Positions 34,774 to 44,939 of a stretch of 64,000 bases of DNA are shown here, one piece after another. The first letter of the stretch is position 1. Each line of letters opens with the position of its first letter. This stretch comes from Carposina sasakii (Eukaryota; Arthropoda; Insecta; Lepidoptera; Carposinidae), in contig CP053148.1 of NCBI GenBank assembly GCA_014607495.2, positions 10,292,001 to 10,356,000 on the forward strand, given 5' to 3'. Made by a program: the position numbers and the translations under genes. The notes beneath the pieces were generated by a model, which did not search any database, was not told the DNA's origin, and worked only from the letters and a program-made list of their open reading frames with translations.

Positions 34774-35523
34774 ATGATTGAATCTGTCTGTCCTTCAGAT
34801 TCGGACGTTCTCTCGACTGATGATAATACTACTAAGACTAACACAAGCAGGCGAGTACTAAAAAGAAAGGGAAGAGATGATGATCTTATAACTTTGTTTG
34901 AGAAGTTTACGACTGATATTTCATCTAAGCTGAATTCATTCAACTCGAATTTATGCAGTAAAATTCTAGCAGTTCAGGACGACATAAACACAGTAATTAA
35001 AAAAGATCTTGAGCGTATACAATCTGATATAATAACGATCAATTCTAACCAGTCCCAAATATTTTCCGAAATGAACGACGTGAAAAACATCCTCAATCAA
35101 GACAACCTCGAAATATCTGGCATACCGAAATTATCAAGCGAAAATCTGATCGAATATGTTCTTACTATTGCCCGATATGTTGGAGTACAGATGACGCCCA
35201 TCGACGTGGTACGTGCAGTCAGAGTTCAACCTCGTATGAAAAACAATGCAGGTCGGCCAAAATTAGTTGTGGCTAAACTTCAATCGAAGAAATTACGCGA
35301 TTCTATTCTGTCGGGGGTACGAGCGAAGAAGGGTTTAAATACAGCGAATATCGGTATATCTGGCGAAGCTAGGAAAATTTATATAAATGAACATTTGACC
35401 CTAACTAATAAAATACTATACAAAAAGGCTCGCGAAATATCGACCGCCAAAACTACCAATTTACCTGGACACGCGACGTACCATTCTATTTACAATAACC
35501 GACAACATTTATCTTTACACTAG
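34774..35523 (+). CDS. LINE ORF1 protein (coiled coil plus nucleic-acid-binding domain)
   Basis: 249 residues from the ATG at 34774 (earlier in-frame sequence lacks an ATG). Residues ~45-115 are rich in heptad-like Leu/Ile (FEKFTTDISSKLNSFNS through DLERIQSDIITINS), which fits a trimerising coiled coil. The segment EISGIPKLSSENLIEYVLTI and VRAVRVQPRMKNNAGRPKLV resembles the RRM-like domain of L1/CR1-type ORF1 proteins (consensus: nl-I-GiP...EnL). ORF1 proteins coat LINE RNA as chaperones. No frameshift is seen, which is notable beside the broken ORF2. A stop at 35521-35523 precedes ORF2 by about 145 bp. Confidence 0.75.
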   Translation: MIESVCPSDSDVLSTDDNTTKTNTSRRVLKRKGRDDDLITLFEKFTTDISSKLNSFNSNLCSKILAVQDDINTVIKKDLERIQSDIITINSNQSQIFSEMNDVKNILNQDNLEISGIPKLSSENLIEYVLTIARYVGVQMTPIDVVRAVRVQPRMKNNAGRPKLVVAKLQSKKLRDSILSGVRAKKGLNTANIGISGEARKIYINEHLTLTNKILYKKAREISTAKTTNLPGHATYHSIYNNRQHLSLH

Positions 35524-35666
35524 CATTTTTTATTATTTCAAATACATTTAATTTTGTTGAGTTTTATATATACATTGTAAGTAAACGAAATAAAGTAGTT
35601 TATTATTTGAAAATAATCTTTTTCACTGGTCCAGTAATGCGCAAATTTTATTATAATAATTACCAT

Positions 35667-36678
35667 TCAATAACTTAAAAATATTCTATCAAAATGTGCG
35701 CGGCTTACGCACAAAGTGTTTAGAATTATTTAATAGCATACCAACACATGATTATGACATTATACTTATTACCGAAACTTGGCTGCAAAGTAATATACTT
35801 GATACAAAATTATGTGATGGGAGGTATGACGTGTTCCGTTGCGACCGAAATCTTGAGTTAACAGGTAAATGTACCGGTGGCGGCGCAATGGTATGTATTC
35901 GGCACGAGCTTGGTGCATCAGTCCACAAGGACTGGTCATGTCAATTTATCGAATCACTATGCTTAACAATTTCTTCGCATAAATTACAATCCATGGTGGA
36001 CCTTATCTTACCTTACATCCCACCTAAGGATGATCTTATATGTATTAGTCTCAACAATATTTACTCAATGTTGAAAAGTATCATTGATAAAAAACCTACG
36101 GACTATTACTTGTTGATAGGTGATTTTAATCTTTTATGCTTGGATTGGACTGCTGGTGATTATGTGGTAAAACACATTGGTAGAATTGAAACATAGAATC
36201 AGGATTTTGCCGATAGTTTACATCTTTTAGGTCTTAATCAGTATAGCAACTTAAAAAATACTAGCGACAACACTCTCGACTTATGCTTTTGCAATCTTGC
36301 TCTATCTGTCATCCTAGCTGACCATCTGGTAAAACTAGACCCCGCTCATCCTCCTTTCGACATATTCATAACAGATCTGTATGTGCGACCACTGAAGGAA
36401 AACTCTCAGCCAATATATAATTTTAACAAATATGATTACAATAAACTAAATGACCACTTCAAAAAAATTAACTGGGATACTATATTAGATGTTCAAAATA
36501 TTGACACTGCTGTTGACATTTTCTACAGTAAACTTGACGAATGTTTTTCTCTGTATGTACCAGTAGCAGTTAAAAATCAAAGCTACCCCGTTTGGTATAG
36601 TCCTCCTCTGGTTAGAATAATAAAGGAAAAAATCAATTGCTCATAGGCGCTGGAAAAAATTCGGTAACCCCAGAGACT
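35667..36678 (+). pseudogene. LINE ORF2, endonuclease part
   Basis: Begins LKIFYQNVRGLRTKC, the usual N-terminus of Jockey/CR1 endonucleases. It continues with IILITETWL (catalytic Glu), LIGDFN near 36120, NTLDLCFCN near 36270 and PAHPPFDIF near 36345 in place of the usual SDHxP. An in-frame TAG stands at 36194-36196 after IGRIE, and a frameshift near 36640 leads into AHRRWKKFGNPRD, the start of the linker. There the frame is cut by the inverted insertion. Confidence 0.8.
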
Positions 36679-37432
36679 AGGTTTAAAGAATTTATTTACT
36701 TATAAGAACCAATAACAAGTTCACTTAAAATAAGCATACATAATAATTATTTCATAAATAGGTATCTATCTACCTTCATCGGCCCGCCCGTACGAGAAAC
36801 CTGGTTAATCTTTTATCACAGATACGAGTATCATTATATGTTACACTTTGGATGATTAAAAACAGGTAGTCAATGACTAAGTAAACTGTTTTCGATCTTA
36901 CGGATGATATCCCATACTATAAACGTGAGTCATGGTTTGCGATTATTAAGGGTGTTAAGCGATTGCGCTTCCTTTATCTCGTTAGGCAAGTTATTGTATA
37001 GCTGCGCTCCCTCAAATAAGATGGTTTTGTTACCATACTGAGTGCGCAGTCTACGTAATACGAGTTTATTGGAGTTTCTTAAGTTATGTTTAATAACTCT
37101 TCTATCAAAAGTCAAATCGGTATGGATGGCATTTGTGAGAATCTTCCTAACCAGAATGCATGTTTTGTATACGTATAGTTGAGAAAGATTAAATAACTTA
37201 CACTTTTCATATACTTTTCGTGTACTCATTAGATAATCATATTGGAATAAAGTTTTAATTAATTTATTTTGTGTAACTTGTAGTTGTTTAAGGTTTATTT
37301 TGGCGGCACAGCCCCACACCTCAACGAGGTATTCTAAATGCGATTTTATTGCGAGAAGGGTAAACCTTTAGAAATTATGGGGTAAATGTTTTTAAAGACA
37401 ATTTTTTCGATTGTTTTCCCAAGTGTTTTCCC
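36679..37432 (-). mobile_element. Inverted LINE insertion inside ORF2
   Basis: Two parts. 36679-37344 is the 3' end of another LINE on the minus strand (WGCAAKINLKQLQVTQNKLI through LYNNLPNEIKEAQSL, a Jockey-type C-terminal domain). 37345-37432 is an inverted copy of host LINE positions 37611-37690 (AGGGTAAACCTTTAGAAATT mirrored). The host also lacks the ORF2 linker expected between 36678 and 37432. Inversion plus deletion resembles twin-primed integration or later rearrangement. Confidence 0.7.
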
Positions 37433-38850
37433 TCCTATTTTGCTACGTTATTGTGCTAGCAGTCTGGCTCTCCCAGTCACCACACTTTTTAGGCGTTCGC
37501 TCAGGGACTGCATATTTCCTAACTTTTGGAAGAAAGCCCATATTATGTCTATTCATAAGAAAGGACCTAAAACTCAGATCGAAAACTATCGTCCCATATC
37601 AATCCTAAATACGCTTGGGAAAACAATCGAAAAAATTTTCTTTAAAAACATTTACCCTATAATTTCTAAAGGTTTACCCTTCTCGCAACATGGATTTCTC
37701 AAAGGGCATTCCACTGTGACAAATCTATCGTTGTTCTCTGATTTTGTACTGGGAGGTATGGAAGGTGGCGGTCAGGTTGACGTGATCTACACTGATTTCG
37801 AAAAAGCGTTCGATCGTGTGAACCACGTCATCCTTTTACGCAAACTTCAAGATCTGGGTATCTGTGGTGATCTGCTGCGATGGATCACGTCATATCTTCG
37901 GAATCGCTCACAAGCAGTTGTTCTGGGTGGTTTTAAATCGGACTTCATTTTGATACCTTCAGGTGTGCCACAAGATTCCATACTCGGACCTCTTTTATAT
38001 AATTCTTACATATACGATATCTATGCATGTTTTAATAACTCGCAACACTTATCGTTTGCTGACGACAAAAAGATATTTATCAAAATTAATTCCGTTGCAG
38101 ACTGTGAAAAGTTACAAGCAGACCTGAATAATTTACAAGCAGACCTGAATAATTTACATGAATATTACATAAAAAAAAAGAATATCAGTCAATGTTGCCA
38201 AGTGTCAGTGTATTGTATAATTATCACTTTGACGGTAATCATATAGTAAGGGCTGATGCTGTCCGTGACCTGGGAGTCATATTAGATTCAAAGATGTCAA
38301 TAACTGCTCATATTGATAATGTAATCAACAGGTCATACAGAAATTTGGTCTTTGTAATCCGCACATGCAAGCCGTTCCACGATTCTCAGTCTCAATATTG
38401 TATACTACGCCTATGTAAAAGGCATCCTAGAATACGCCAGTTCCGTCTGGTCACCATTTTACGTCACACATATTAACAGACTAGAACGTATACAAAAAAA
38501 TATATATATATATATATAAAGCATCTCAACTATAAATTCAAATTGCCGTCTTTAGATTATACTGCAAACTGTCGTAAATTTGGTTTACTAACTCTGAACG
38601 TACGTCGTACTCTGATGGACATGGGTCTGCTTTATGACATACTTAACGGACGTATAAACAGCCCAGAACTGCTTGCTAAAATTGAATTTAAAACACCCAT
38701 TTACCGTACCCGAAGCAAACACTTATTTAATATTCCTCTCCACGCAACACTTTATGGGAACAATGCCGTACTTACAAGAATCACGCGCACATATAATGAT
38801 AAATTTAGTCATATTGATCTTTTTGTACTAAGTAAGAAAGCATTCATGGA

Positions 38851-39305
38851 TAACGTGACCAGCCGTCCCGTTTTGAACGGGACAGTCCCGTTTTACAGTT
38901 ACCTGTCCCGGTGTCCCCGAGATGGACAGCGGGACGCAAAATTGTCCCGTTTTCAGAGACCGCCCGAAAATTTTAGTAGTTAGTAGACCGCCAGCCACTT
39001 TTTATGTCAGGGGATATCTGATTAACTTGATAGAATGGAATGTTATGCAATAAATTACGCCATTTCATAGTAAAAAATTTGGTGCGCCAATTGTAGCCGG
39101 CCCGCTCCGCACATCTTGTGGGGTAAGCACGAACCGACTTGCTAGCAAAATCTATGTGATTTGACAGTTGGACGATAGCGTTACACGGACTATCGAGACG
39201 TTCGTGCTTACCCCTCGGCTCTATGTATCAGGGACGTAGCTGTGCATGATTCGACCTAAATAAACCAATGTCCCGTTTTGAGTCAAAAAAATAATGGTCA
39301 CGTTA
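38851..39305. mobile_element. hAT-type MITE, 455 bp, inside the LINE ORF2
   Basis: TTCATGGA is duplicated exactly at 38843-38850 and 39306-39313. The ends TAACGTGACCA and TGGTCACGTTA are perfect inverted repeats. Several GTCCCGTTTT/AACGGGAC blocks lie near both ends. Removing the insert plus one target copy restores the LINE reading frame in this stretch, which confirms the boundaries. A second MITE (39123-39211) is nested within it. Confidence 0.92.
39123..39211. mobile_element. Nested MITE, GTAAGCACGAACC family
   Basis: GTAAGCACGAACC and CGTTCGTGCTTAC ends, with the internal TTGACAGTTGGACGATAGCG shared with 17659-17758. It lies inside the 38851-39305 hAT MITE. Confidence 0.75.
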
Positions 39306-39412
39306 TTCATGGACCAAATAAAAAACACATTATTACATCAGAGTACGAATCTCGATAAAATAACCTTTCATAAATTTCATCATATTATATTTATTGTTTA
39401 GTATAAAGCTCC

Positions 39413-40010
39413 TTTTTAGGGTTCCGTACGTCTGAATACAAAAACGGAACCCTTATAGGATCACTCGTGTGTCTGTCCGTCCGTCGCTTACAGTCAATTA
39501 TCTCCGAATCTATTAGACCGATTAAGTTGAAATTTGGTACACATATCAATTCCTGTGACCCAAACACAGAGGTGTGACGTGAGCAGATGAAATCTGTATA
39601 TGGGGGGTCATTTTTGGGGGGGAAGGGGAAAATTAAAAAAAAAAAATCTGAAAACTGCATCGTGTGGCATATCAAATGAAAGGTCTTGTTCAGAAGATCT
39701 TAAATGTATTTTTTTGTAATTTTAAAATGAATAGTTTCCAAGTTATTCAAGAAAATAGACGAAAATTGACCATTCCCCCCCCCTTATCTCCGAAACTACT
39801 GAACCTAAAATTTTGAAAAAAATACAGAAATTAGTTTTCTCCTTATAGATTATAGGAAAACCTATAAGAAGTCCATGATATTAAAATAACATGGTAAATC
39901 ACTCAATATTGTGCGTACCAACTTTTTGTCAGATTTAAAAAAACATGATAGGTAACATCGTACGGAACCCTCTTCACGCGAGTTCAACTCGCACTTGTCG
40001 GCTTTTTTTC
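39413..40010 (+). repeat. Interspersed element, AGGGTTCCGTA...TACGGAACCCT
   Basis: Starts TTTTTAGGGTTCCGTACG, with GTGTGTCTGTCCGTCCGTCG and TTATCTCCGAATCTATTAG. Near the right end are GTACGGAACCCTCTTCACGC and the hairpin GCGAGTTCAACTCGC followed by ACTTGTCGGCTTTTTTT. The hairpin close to the end is reminiscent of Helitron-type non-autonomous elements, but the class is not certain. Non-coding. Confidence 0.6.
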
Positions 40011-40086
40011 TTGTTGGGTTGTATTTAAAATGTTAATTATTAATACTTACATTTCTACCAAACACAGTTATTGGTCACGGTTATTT

Positions 40087-40374
40087 CATCATTTACAGCC
40101 CTGAGAAGTCCACTGTTGGACATAGGCCTCCCCCAACAACCTCCACTCCGACCGGTCGGAAGCCGCCTGCATCCAACCGACGCCCGCGACCTTGGCCAGG
40201 TCATCCGTCCACCTCGCGGGTGGCCTTCCCACGCTGCGCTTGCCGATATGTGGTATCCACTCTAGAACTTTCCGACTCCATCGGCCATCAGTTCTTCGAG
40301 CTATGTGCCCTGCCCATTGCCACTTCAGCTTGCTTGACCGTTGAGCTATGTCGGTGATCTTTGTACGTCTGCGG
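40087..40374 (-). pseudogene. RTE 3' fragment (about 95 codons)
   Basis: Encodes RRRTKITDIAQRSSKLKWQW through QQWTSQGCK and the ATGATGA tail, nearly identical to 2385-2680. 5'-truncated at GCGG (40374). Flanking GGTTATTT / GGTTACTT may be a worn target duplication. Confidence 0.9.
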
Positions 40375-41220
40375 TTACTTACCAACACGCATCATCTGCT
40401 CACAGTTTTGTTTTGTATAAGTATCTAAATAATTCGCAATGTTGATGTGTTGTAGTCAAACTTATTTTCTGTTACCCTCATCATTGAGGTGTAAAAAAAA
40501 TACATACGCTGACTTATATGTTTGTGCAATGAATAATGCGTTTTTAAAAAAGTTAGTAATTACATGAATATTATGTCTTATGCGAAAGGTCACGACGAGA
40601 CTGGCGTTGCCCTGGTCGGTTGGTTCCCACCGCTCGATGTGCTAGTGCATGGTCAGCACATCCATTGTTTTACTTCATTGGAAGTGTGCCTGCCTGTTTC
40701 CTAATTGCTGGAAACGGCTTGGTAACATGAAACGGCTTGGTAACATGATACTTTGTGTTTAGAAGTTTATTTAATTTTAGGGCAGGTGACTATAGAATCA
40801 ATAACGTAACGTGTTACTCGTGTCTATCTTAATATTGTGTTCTATTCTAATGTACCTAGGTTTGTGTGCGTAATTGAATTGGAACTACATAACTACCTCT
40901 AAAGATTGTATGTTATTTTAGCTTCTTCTTTTTCTTTATTTTTATTATCTATATTGCCATAAATAAGTTACACAATGCAAATAGGTTACGTAATCTTAGA
41001 AGCAACTATGTATATTTTTGTGCATTGTTATTTTTACGGGATGTTATAAGTATTATAGTTAGTAATAAACAATTAATTAATTAAAATGCACAGTGCCTTA
41101 TTAAATTAAATAACGTCTTTAGTCATCTGCCCAGTCACCGAAAACAGCTGTACCATTAAAATTACTGGCTACTTTTAATAAATGACCTAAATCTAATACA
41201 TTTAGGTACCTGCCTGTACC
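40375..41220. other. Gene-free stretch
   Basis: GAAACGGCTTGGTAACAT is duplicated in tandem at about 40712-40747. Otherwise A+T-rich spacer. Confidence 0.5.
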
Positions 41221-41610
41221 TATACAGGGTGTTTTTTTGTGGCCACCTTTAACGAAGGGTACGTACTCTATACATGAAATAAAGTAAGTTTATGCCAAAA
41301 AAAATGCTGGGAAAAAAAAAATTTTTTTGAATTTTTTTTAAAATTCCTTGATCGTGCGAAATTTATAGTGTCTGGTGTTTATGTTAGTTTTTTTATAGAC
41401 AGATATTAATTATTTTTCGTGAAAAAATCCTGCTACGCGCGTCTATGTGCATTTATGCAGAAAAACGCAGTCTATTTACTCAACTTTGGACCCTAATATT
41501 TTGGAAACCAGACACTTCCCAGGTATGCTTCCATGGAGAAAAATGATCGTGATGATGAGGATATTCCGTAGTTTTCGGGAACGTTGACGACCAAAAATCA
41601 TCCTGTATAA
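41221..41610. mobile_element. MITE, 390 bp, TATACAGGGTG ends
   Basis: TATACAGGGTG at the left and CATCCTGTATA at the right are inverted with one mismatch, consistent with TA target duplication. The interior matches 6730-7026 in reverse complement and shares the CCATGGA and GATCGT blocks with 9312-9704. Confidence 0.8.
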
Positions 41611-42083
41611 TGATGGGTGTGTTCTTATCTTAAGTAGTTATTAATTTTTCTATGCATGTTTGTTTGCTAAATGTAACCTAGAAACTACGCGGATAGCTAT
41701 AATTGGCCTTACAAATAGCACATACCATTGTAACAAAATGTAATATGGCTGTTGTTATCCCAAATAAAAAAAATAAAAAAATAGACAGATTGAATTTACA
41801 ATGGTTCGAGTACTTTTACTAACTCTTAGTCACACCCATGTTTTATATATTATTGTGGTTCTCACTTAATGTGAACGTACCGCGATCGATTAATGGACCA
41901 CCTTCTAATTGCAACATTTTATTGTAGAGTGGACAAAAAGGGATGATATCACAGAGATCTATAGAGTGGCCGTGGGGGCGTGGGCGGTGTAATTGAACTA
42001 TGAACAAAATAGGCAAACATCGCGAAAACGCAATCAGTCGGGACTTGATTGCCTAACGCGTCACACGGGAGTGTTTTTTTATA
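41611..42083 (+). other. Upstream region of the THAP exon
   Basis: Includes a G+C-richer stretch just before the exon (GTGGCCGTGGGGGCGTGGGC at about 41967), which could be a promoter-proximal GC box. There is no clear TATA element. TTGAATTTACAATGGTTCGA at 41793 is repeated, modified, at 43590. Confidence 0.35.
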
Positions 42084-42154
42084 ATGCCTGCTTGTTCAGT
42101 GGTTGTGTGCAAGAATCGAAGTGACCATAAGCTTGAAGGGGTCACTTTTCATAG
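42084..42154 (+). CDS. THAP-domain gene, probable first exon
   Basis: ATG at 42084 opens MPACSVVVCKNRSDHKLEGV TFH and reaches a strong donor (ATAG/gtaagt) at 42155, phase 2. Start-Met followed directly by C-x4-C and, about 13 residues later, an F-H pair is the standard beginning of a THAP zinc-binding DNA-binding domain (C2CH; next expected FP, Trp, then the C-x2-H of CS-HF). The rest of the domain must lie in later exons. I could not identify them in the next 9 kb on this strand. THAP proteins are nuclear DNA-binding factors or transposase derivatives. The exon has no stop or frame problem, so a working host gene is possible. Confidence 0.55.
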
Positions 42155-44074
42155 GTAAGTACAATAACAATTTTGTTTTCTAGCATTTATACCCAAATTT
42201 CATTTTATTTCGTTAAAATAATTTTCACTGAGTGACATATGTAACCTAACGATTGAACCTAATACATTGCTCGCTAAGTGTAGCGTGCCTGGTGTTGAAA
42301 TCAGTTTGACCGAGTGATGATAATTGCGCATATTGAATCGGCCGCTCCCGCGCACGGCCGCTGCTAAGCGCTTTGACATAGAGTTGTACCTGTCATTTCT
42401 TGTTGTCGATACGTCACGTTGCCGCGAATAGTACCTACGAGTAATAACTAATGTTAAGTAGATAATTTTGAGAGTTTAAAAAATATTATGTTTATGTAAA
42501 ACAATGGTGAATTACTTATTATTATTAGTGTAACAAAGTACCTAAATTAATGTAGATGTGTGCAAAGTCAACTTTCTTTATTTTTGTGTTTCTTATTAAT
42601 AAATATTTTTTTAAATTATAATATCTGTTGCGTAGTTTTAAAGATCTAAGCATACATAGGGACAGACAGACAGATAACGGGAAGCGAGGTTGTTTTATAC
42701 TATGTAGTGATACTTAGGACATATTTATGACTTTATGTCATTTAAAATTAGGAAATACTATTATTACATAATTTTAGGAGACGTAATGGGGTACATTGAT
42801 TGCCCGTTTAATAATGGTGATAAAAATGTAGATAATAAATGACTACCAATAAGCATATTATTATAGTTTTTTATTTCCATCGAACATTTACATACCGTAC
42901 TAATTTATTAAAGACTCCGCTACGAATTTACTTTATTCTTTATCCCTTCAAGAAAAATAACCTTTTATTTGTGACCTCATACTTTTGTGACTGTGATGCA
43001 ACTCAAAATCTAAGCTCAATCGGACAACGAGAAGTAGAAAAAGTAGGTTGAATTTTAAGATGAAGCTAAGTAAAAACATGTTTAAAATTGTATTGTGACC
43101 AGCTACTAAAGCCTAAATTGTTCGCGATGTGCAACAACGCAAGTGCTCGATAACAAATTTATCGACAGTCAATCACTAGCGTACGTGTGAAATTTGTTGA
43201 ATGTATTTGCTATACTGAGGCGCGTACTTACACAGTAGATAGCAATGTGTGCGCGCCAATGAGAGTACCGCCTTAAATGTGTGAGTGTCAGAGATTTATC
43301 AATGTTGGGTGTAATTTGTGTTATTATTTAGATGTCAATGTAAGTGTGGCTTATAGCCGCTTACATCAGAACTCAAACTAAGTGCGCTTAGCGGCCCATC
43401 TCCTGTGTTTCTGTTATCTATGGATGATATAGTATAGAATTAGTTTTACAAATCTTTTACTAAGAGTAGTCATTTACAGGAGTTCAATATCTTAACTAGA
43501 TTGCAAGATATGGTTACCTGGCAGTCACGACTGAGGGTCCACATTTAACCGAATGTAAGTTTTGAGTGCCAACTTTTACAAATTAATGGTTGAATTTACA
43601 ATTGTTTGAGAACTTTTACTAAAGGTTGATGCATTCAAAAAGCTCTGAACTCCAATGTGAACCCTCAATGGGAACGCACGCAAAATATTGGCTACAGGAT
43701 GTTTAGCACTCATGGTGCCTAATACCCTTCATCATGCAATATAAAAGTGCAAGTTGGACATGGAGAATTTGGTGATTCAAAGATTAGTATCGACATTTAT
43801 GCAATCATATCAGAGATATTTTGCTGATACTGGAATTGCATATCAAAATATTATAAGACACGTCAAAACTAGATAGGTAACTGTCATTTGCATCATGCTC
43901 TTATAAAATTCTCCGCGGATGTCCAGCATTGTAGCCATATTTTATATCTCTTGGAGATAATTGTCCACGTGCATTGCTAAAATATTTTGATGATAAATAC
44001 GCAGAAGGCAAAAGAATGCTTTCTTAGGTTTTCAGATAGCGAGAATTACCACAGGGCATACATACATACCACTG
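42155..44074. other. Gene-free stretch
   Basis: Possibly the first intron of the THAP gene. No coding exon, RNA or clear repeat boundary is supported. Patches such as CGGCCGCTCCCGCGCACGGC (42340) are G+C-rich. Confidence 0.4.
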
Positions 44075-44480
44075 TGTTCCCGAAATAGAGTAGCCAGAAC
44101 TGTAGGAATTATAAAATAGAGTAGCCAGAACTGTAGGATTATAAAATAGAGTAGCCAGAACTGTAGGATTATAAAATAGAGTAGCCAGAACTCTAGGATT
44201 ATAAAATAGAGTAGCCAGAACTCTAGGATTATAAAATAGAGTAGCCAGAACTGTAGGATTATAAAATAGAGTAGCCAGAACTGTAGGATTATAAAATAGA
44301 GTAGCCAGAAGTGTAGGATTATAAAATAGAGTAGCTAGAACTCTAGGATTATAAAATAGAGTAGCCAGAACTGTAGGATTATAAAATAGAGTAGCCAGAA
44401 CTCTAGGATTATAAAATAGAGTAGCCAGAACTGTAGGATTATAAAAAAGAAGCCAAAGCCACGTTTATCATAGCGGGAAC
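44075..44480. mobile_element. MITE expanded by a minisatellite
   Basis: GTTCCCG at 44075 and CGGGAAC ending at 44480 are inverted. AGAACTGTAG next to the left end and AGCCACGTTTATCATAG next to the right end are also recognisable in an unexpanded relative at 49619-49683, where they lie only ~35 bp apart. The ~360-bp array between them is a later expansion. Confidence 0.6.
44086..44447 (+). repeat. Minisatellite, 30-bp unit, about 12 copies
   Basis: Unit: AATAGAGTAGCCAGAAC then TGTAGGATTATAA. Copies are strictly 30 bp apart from 44110 onwards and differ mainly by CTGTAGG/CTCTAGG, plus single GTG and CTAGAA variants. Array length is likely polymorphic. Confidence 0.95.
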
Positions 44481-44939
44481 AGATTTAAATGATCATAGTC
44501 TGCCAGTGTGTTATTAATTAATAGGAATATGCAGGATATCTTGGAATAGAATGGATATAATAATAGTTACGTACATACATTTGTAATGCAGGATTTTCCG
44601 GAACACTAGAACAAATAAAAAGATCGGACCTTAGACTTTATATTTATATTAAGCAATATACCTAAACTAGCCTGAATTCTTCTAAAAATATTAAAATTAA
44701 TTTTCTTCTGCATCATTATGCCGCCTCTCAAAAAAGATTTGAAAGAGAGAAAAATTACAGAATTTGCAGAGGTGAATTTTTACAGTCACGTACAGGAAAT
44801 GCTTACGTCCTTAAGAATCATGTCTTACTCCATCATTTACTAGCTAACGAACCTGACAGGATGGCGAGGTGACGCTGAGCAATAGTAATATTTGAGATAT
44901 TACGGAAGACACCACACAGGCGGGTGTTGTATGGTTACA
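44481..44939. other. Gene-free stretch
   Basis: A short frame at 44720 (MPPLKKDLKERKITEFAEV) has no recognisable family and is probably chance. Confidence 0.35.

Larger units (their letters stand above)
34640..39390 (+). mobile_element. Jockey/CR1-type LINE, nearly full length but interrupted
   Basis: 5' UTR-like sequence at 34640-34773, ORF1, a ~150-bp spacer, then ORF2 with endonuclease, reverse transcriptase and C-terminal region, ending at about 39390. Two later events disrupt it: a minus-strand insertion at 36679-37432 and a hAT MITE at 38851-39305. Clade assignment rests on motif style only. Confidence 0.8.
37433..39390 (+). pseudogene. LINE ORF2, reverse transcriptase and C-terminus
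   Basis: The reverse transcriptase spans 37433-38160: KKAHIMSIHKKGPKTQIENY, RPISILNTLGKTIEKIFF, QHGFLKGHSTVTNL, YTDFEKAFDRVNH (catalytic Asp), GVPQDSILGPLL and LSFADDKKIF (catalytic DD). Gly of the normal GVPQGS is Asp here, which should harm activity. A 21-bp tandem duplication at about 38115-38155 repeats LQADLNN. Frame breaks follow near 38190, 38400 and 38500. The C-terminal domain runs from 38543 (FGLLTLNVRRTLMDMGLLYD) to AFMD at 38850, where a MITE intervenes, and resumes at 39306 as QIKNTLLHQSTNLDKITFHK to a TAG near 39400. Confidence 0.8.

Noticed and set aside
44086..44447. CRISPR-like array of 30-bp units
   Set aside because: The units are contiguous without spacers and the genome is eukaryotic, so it is a minisatellite.
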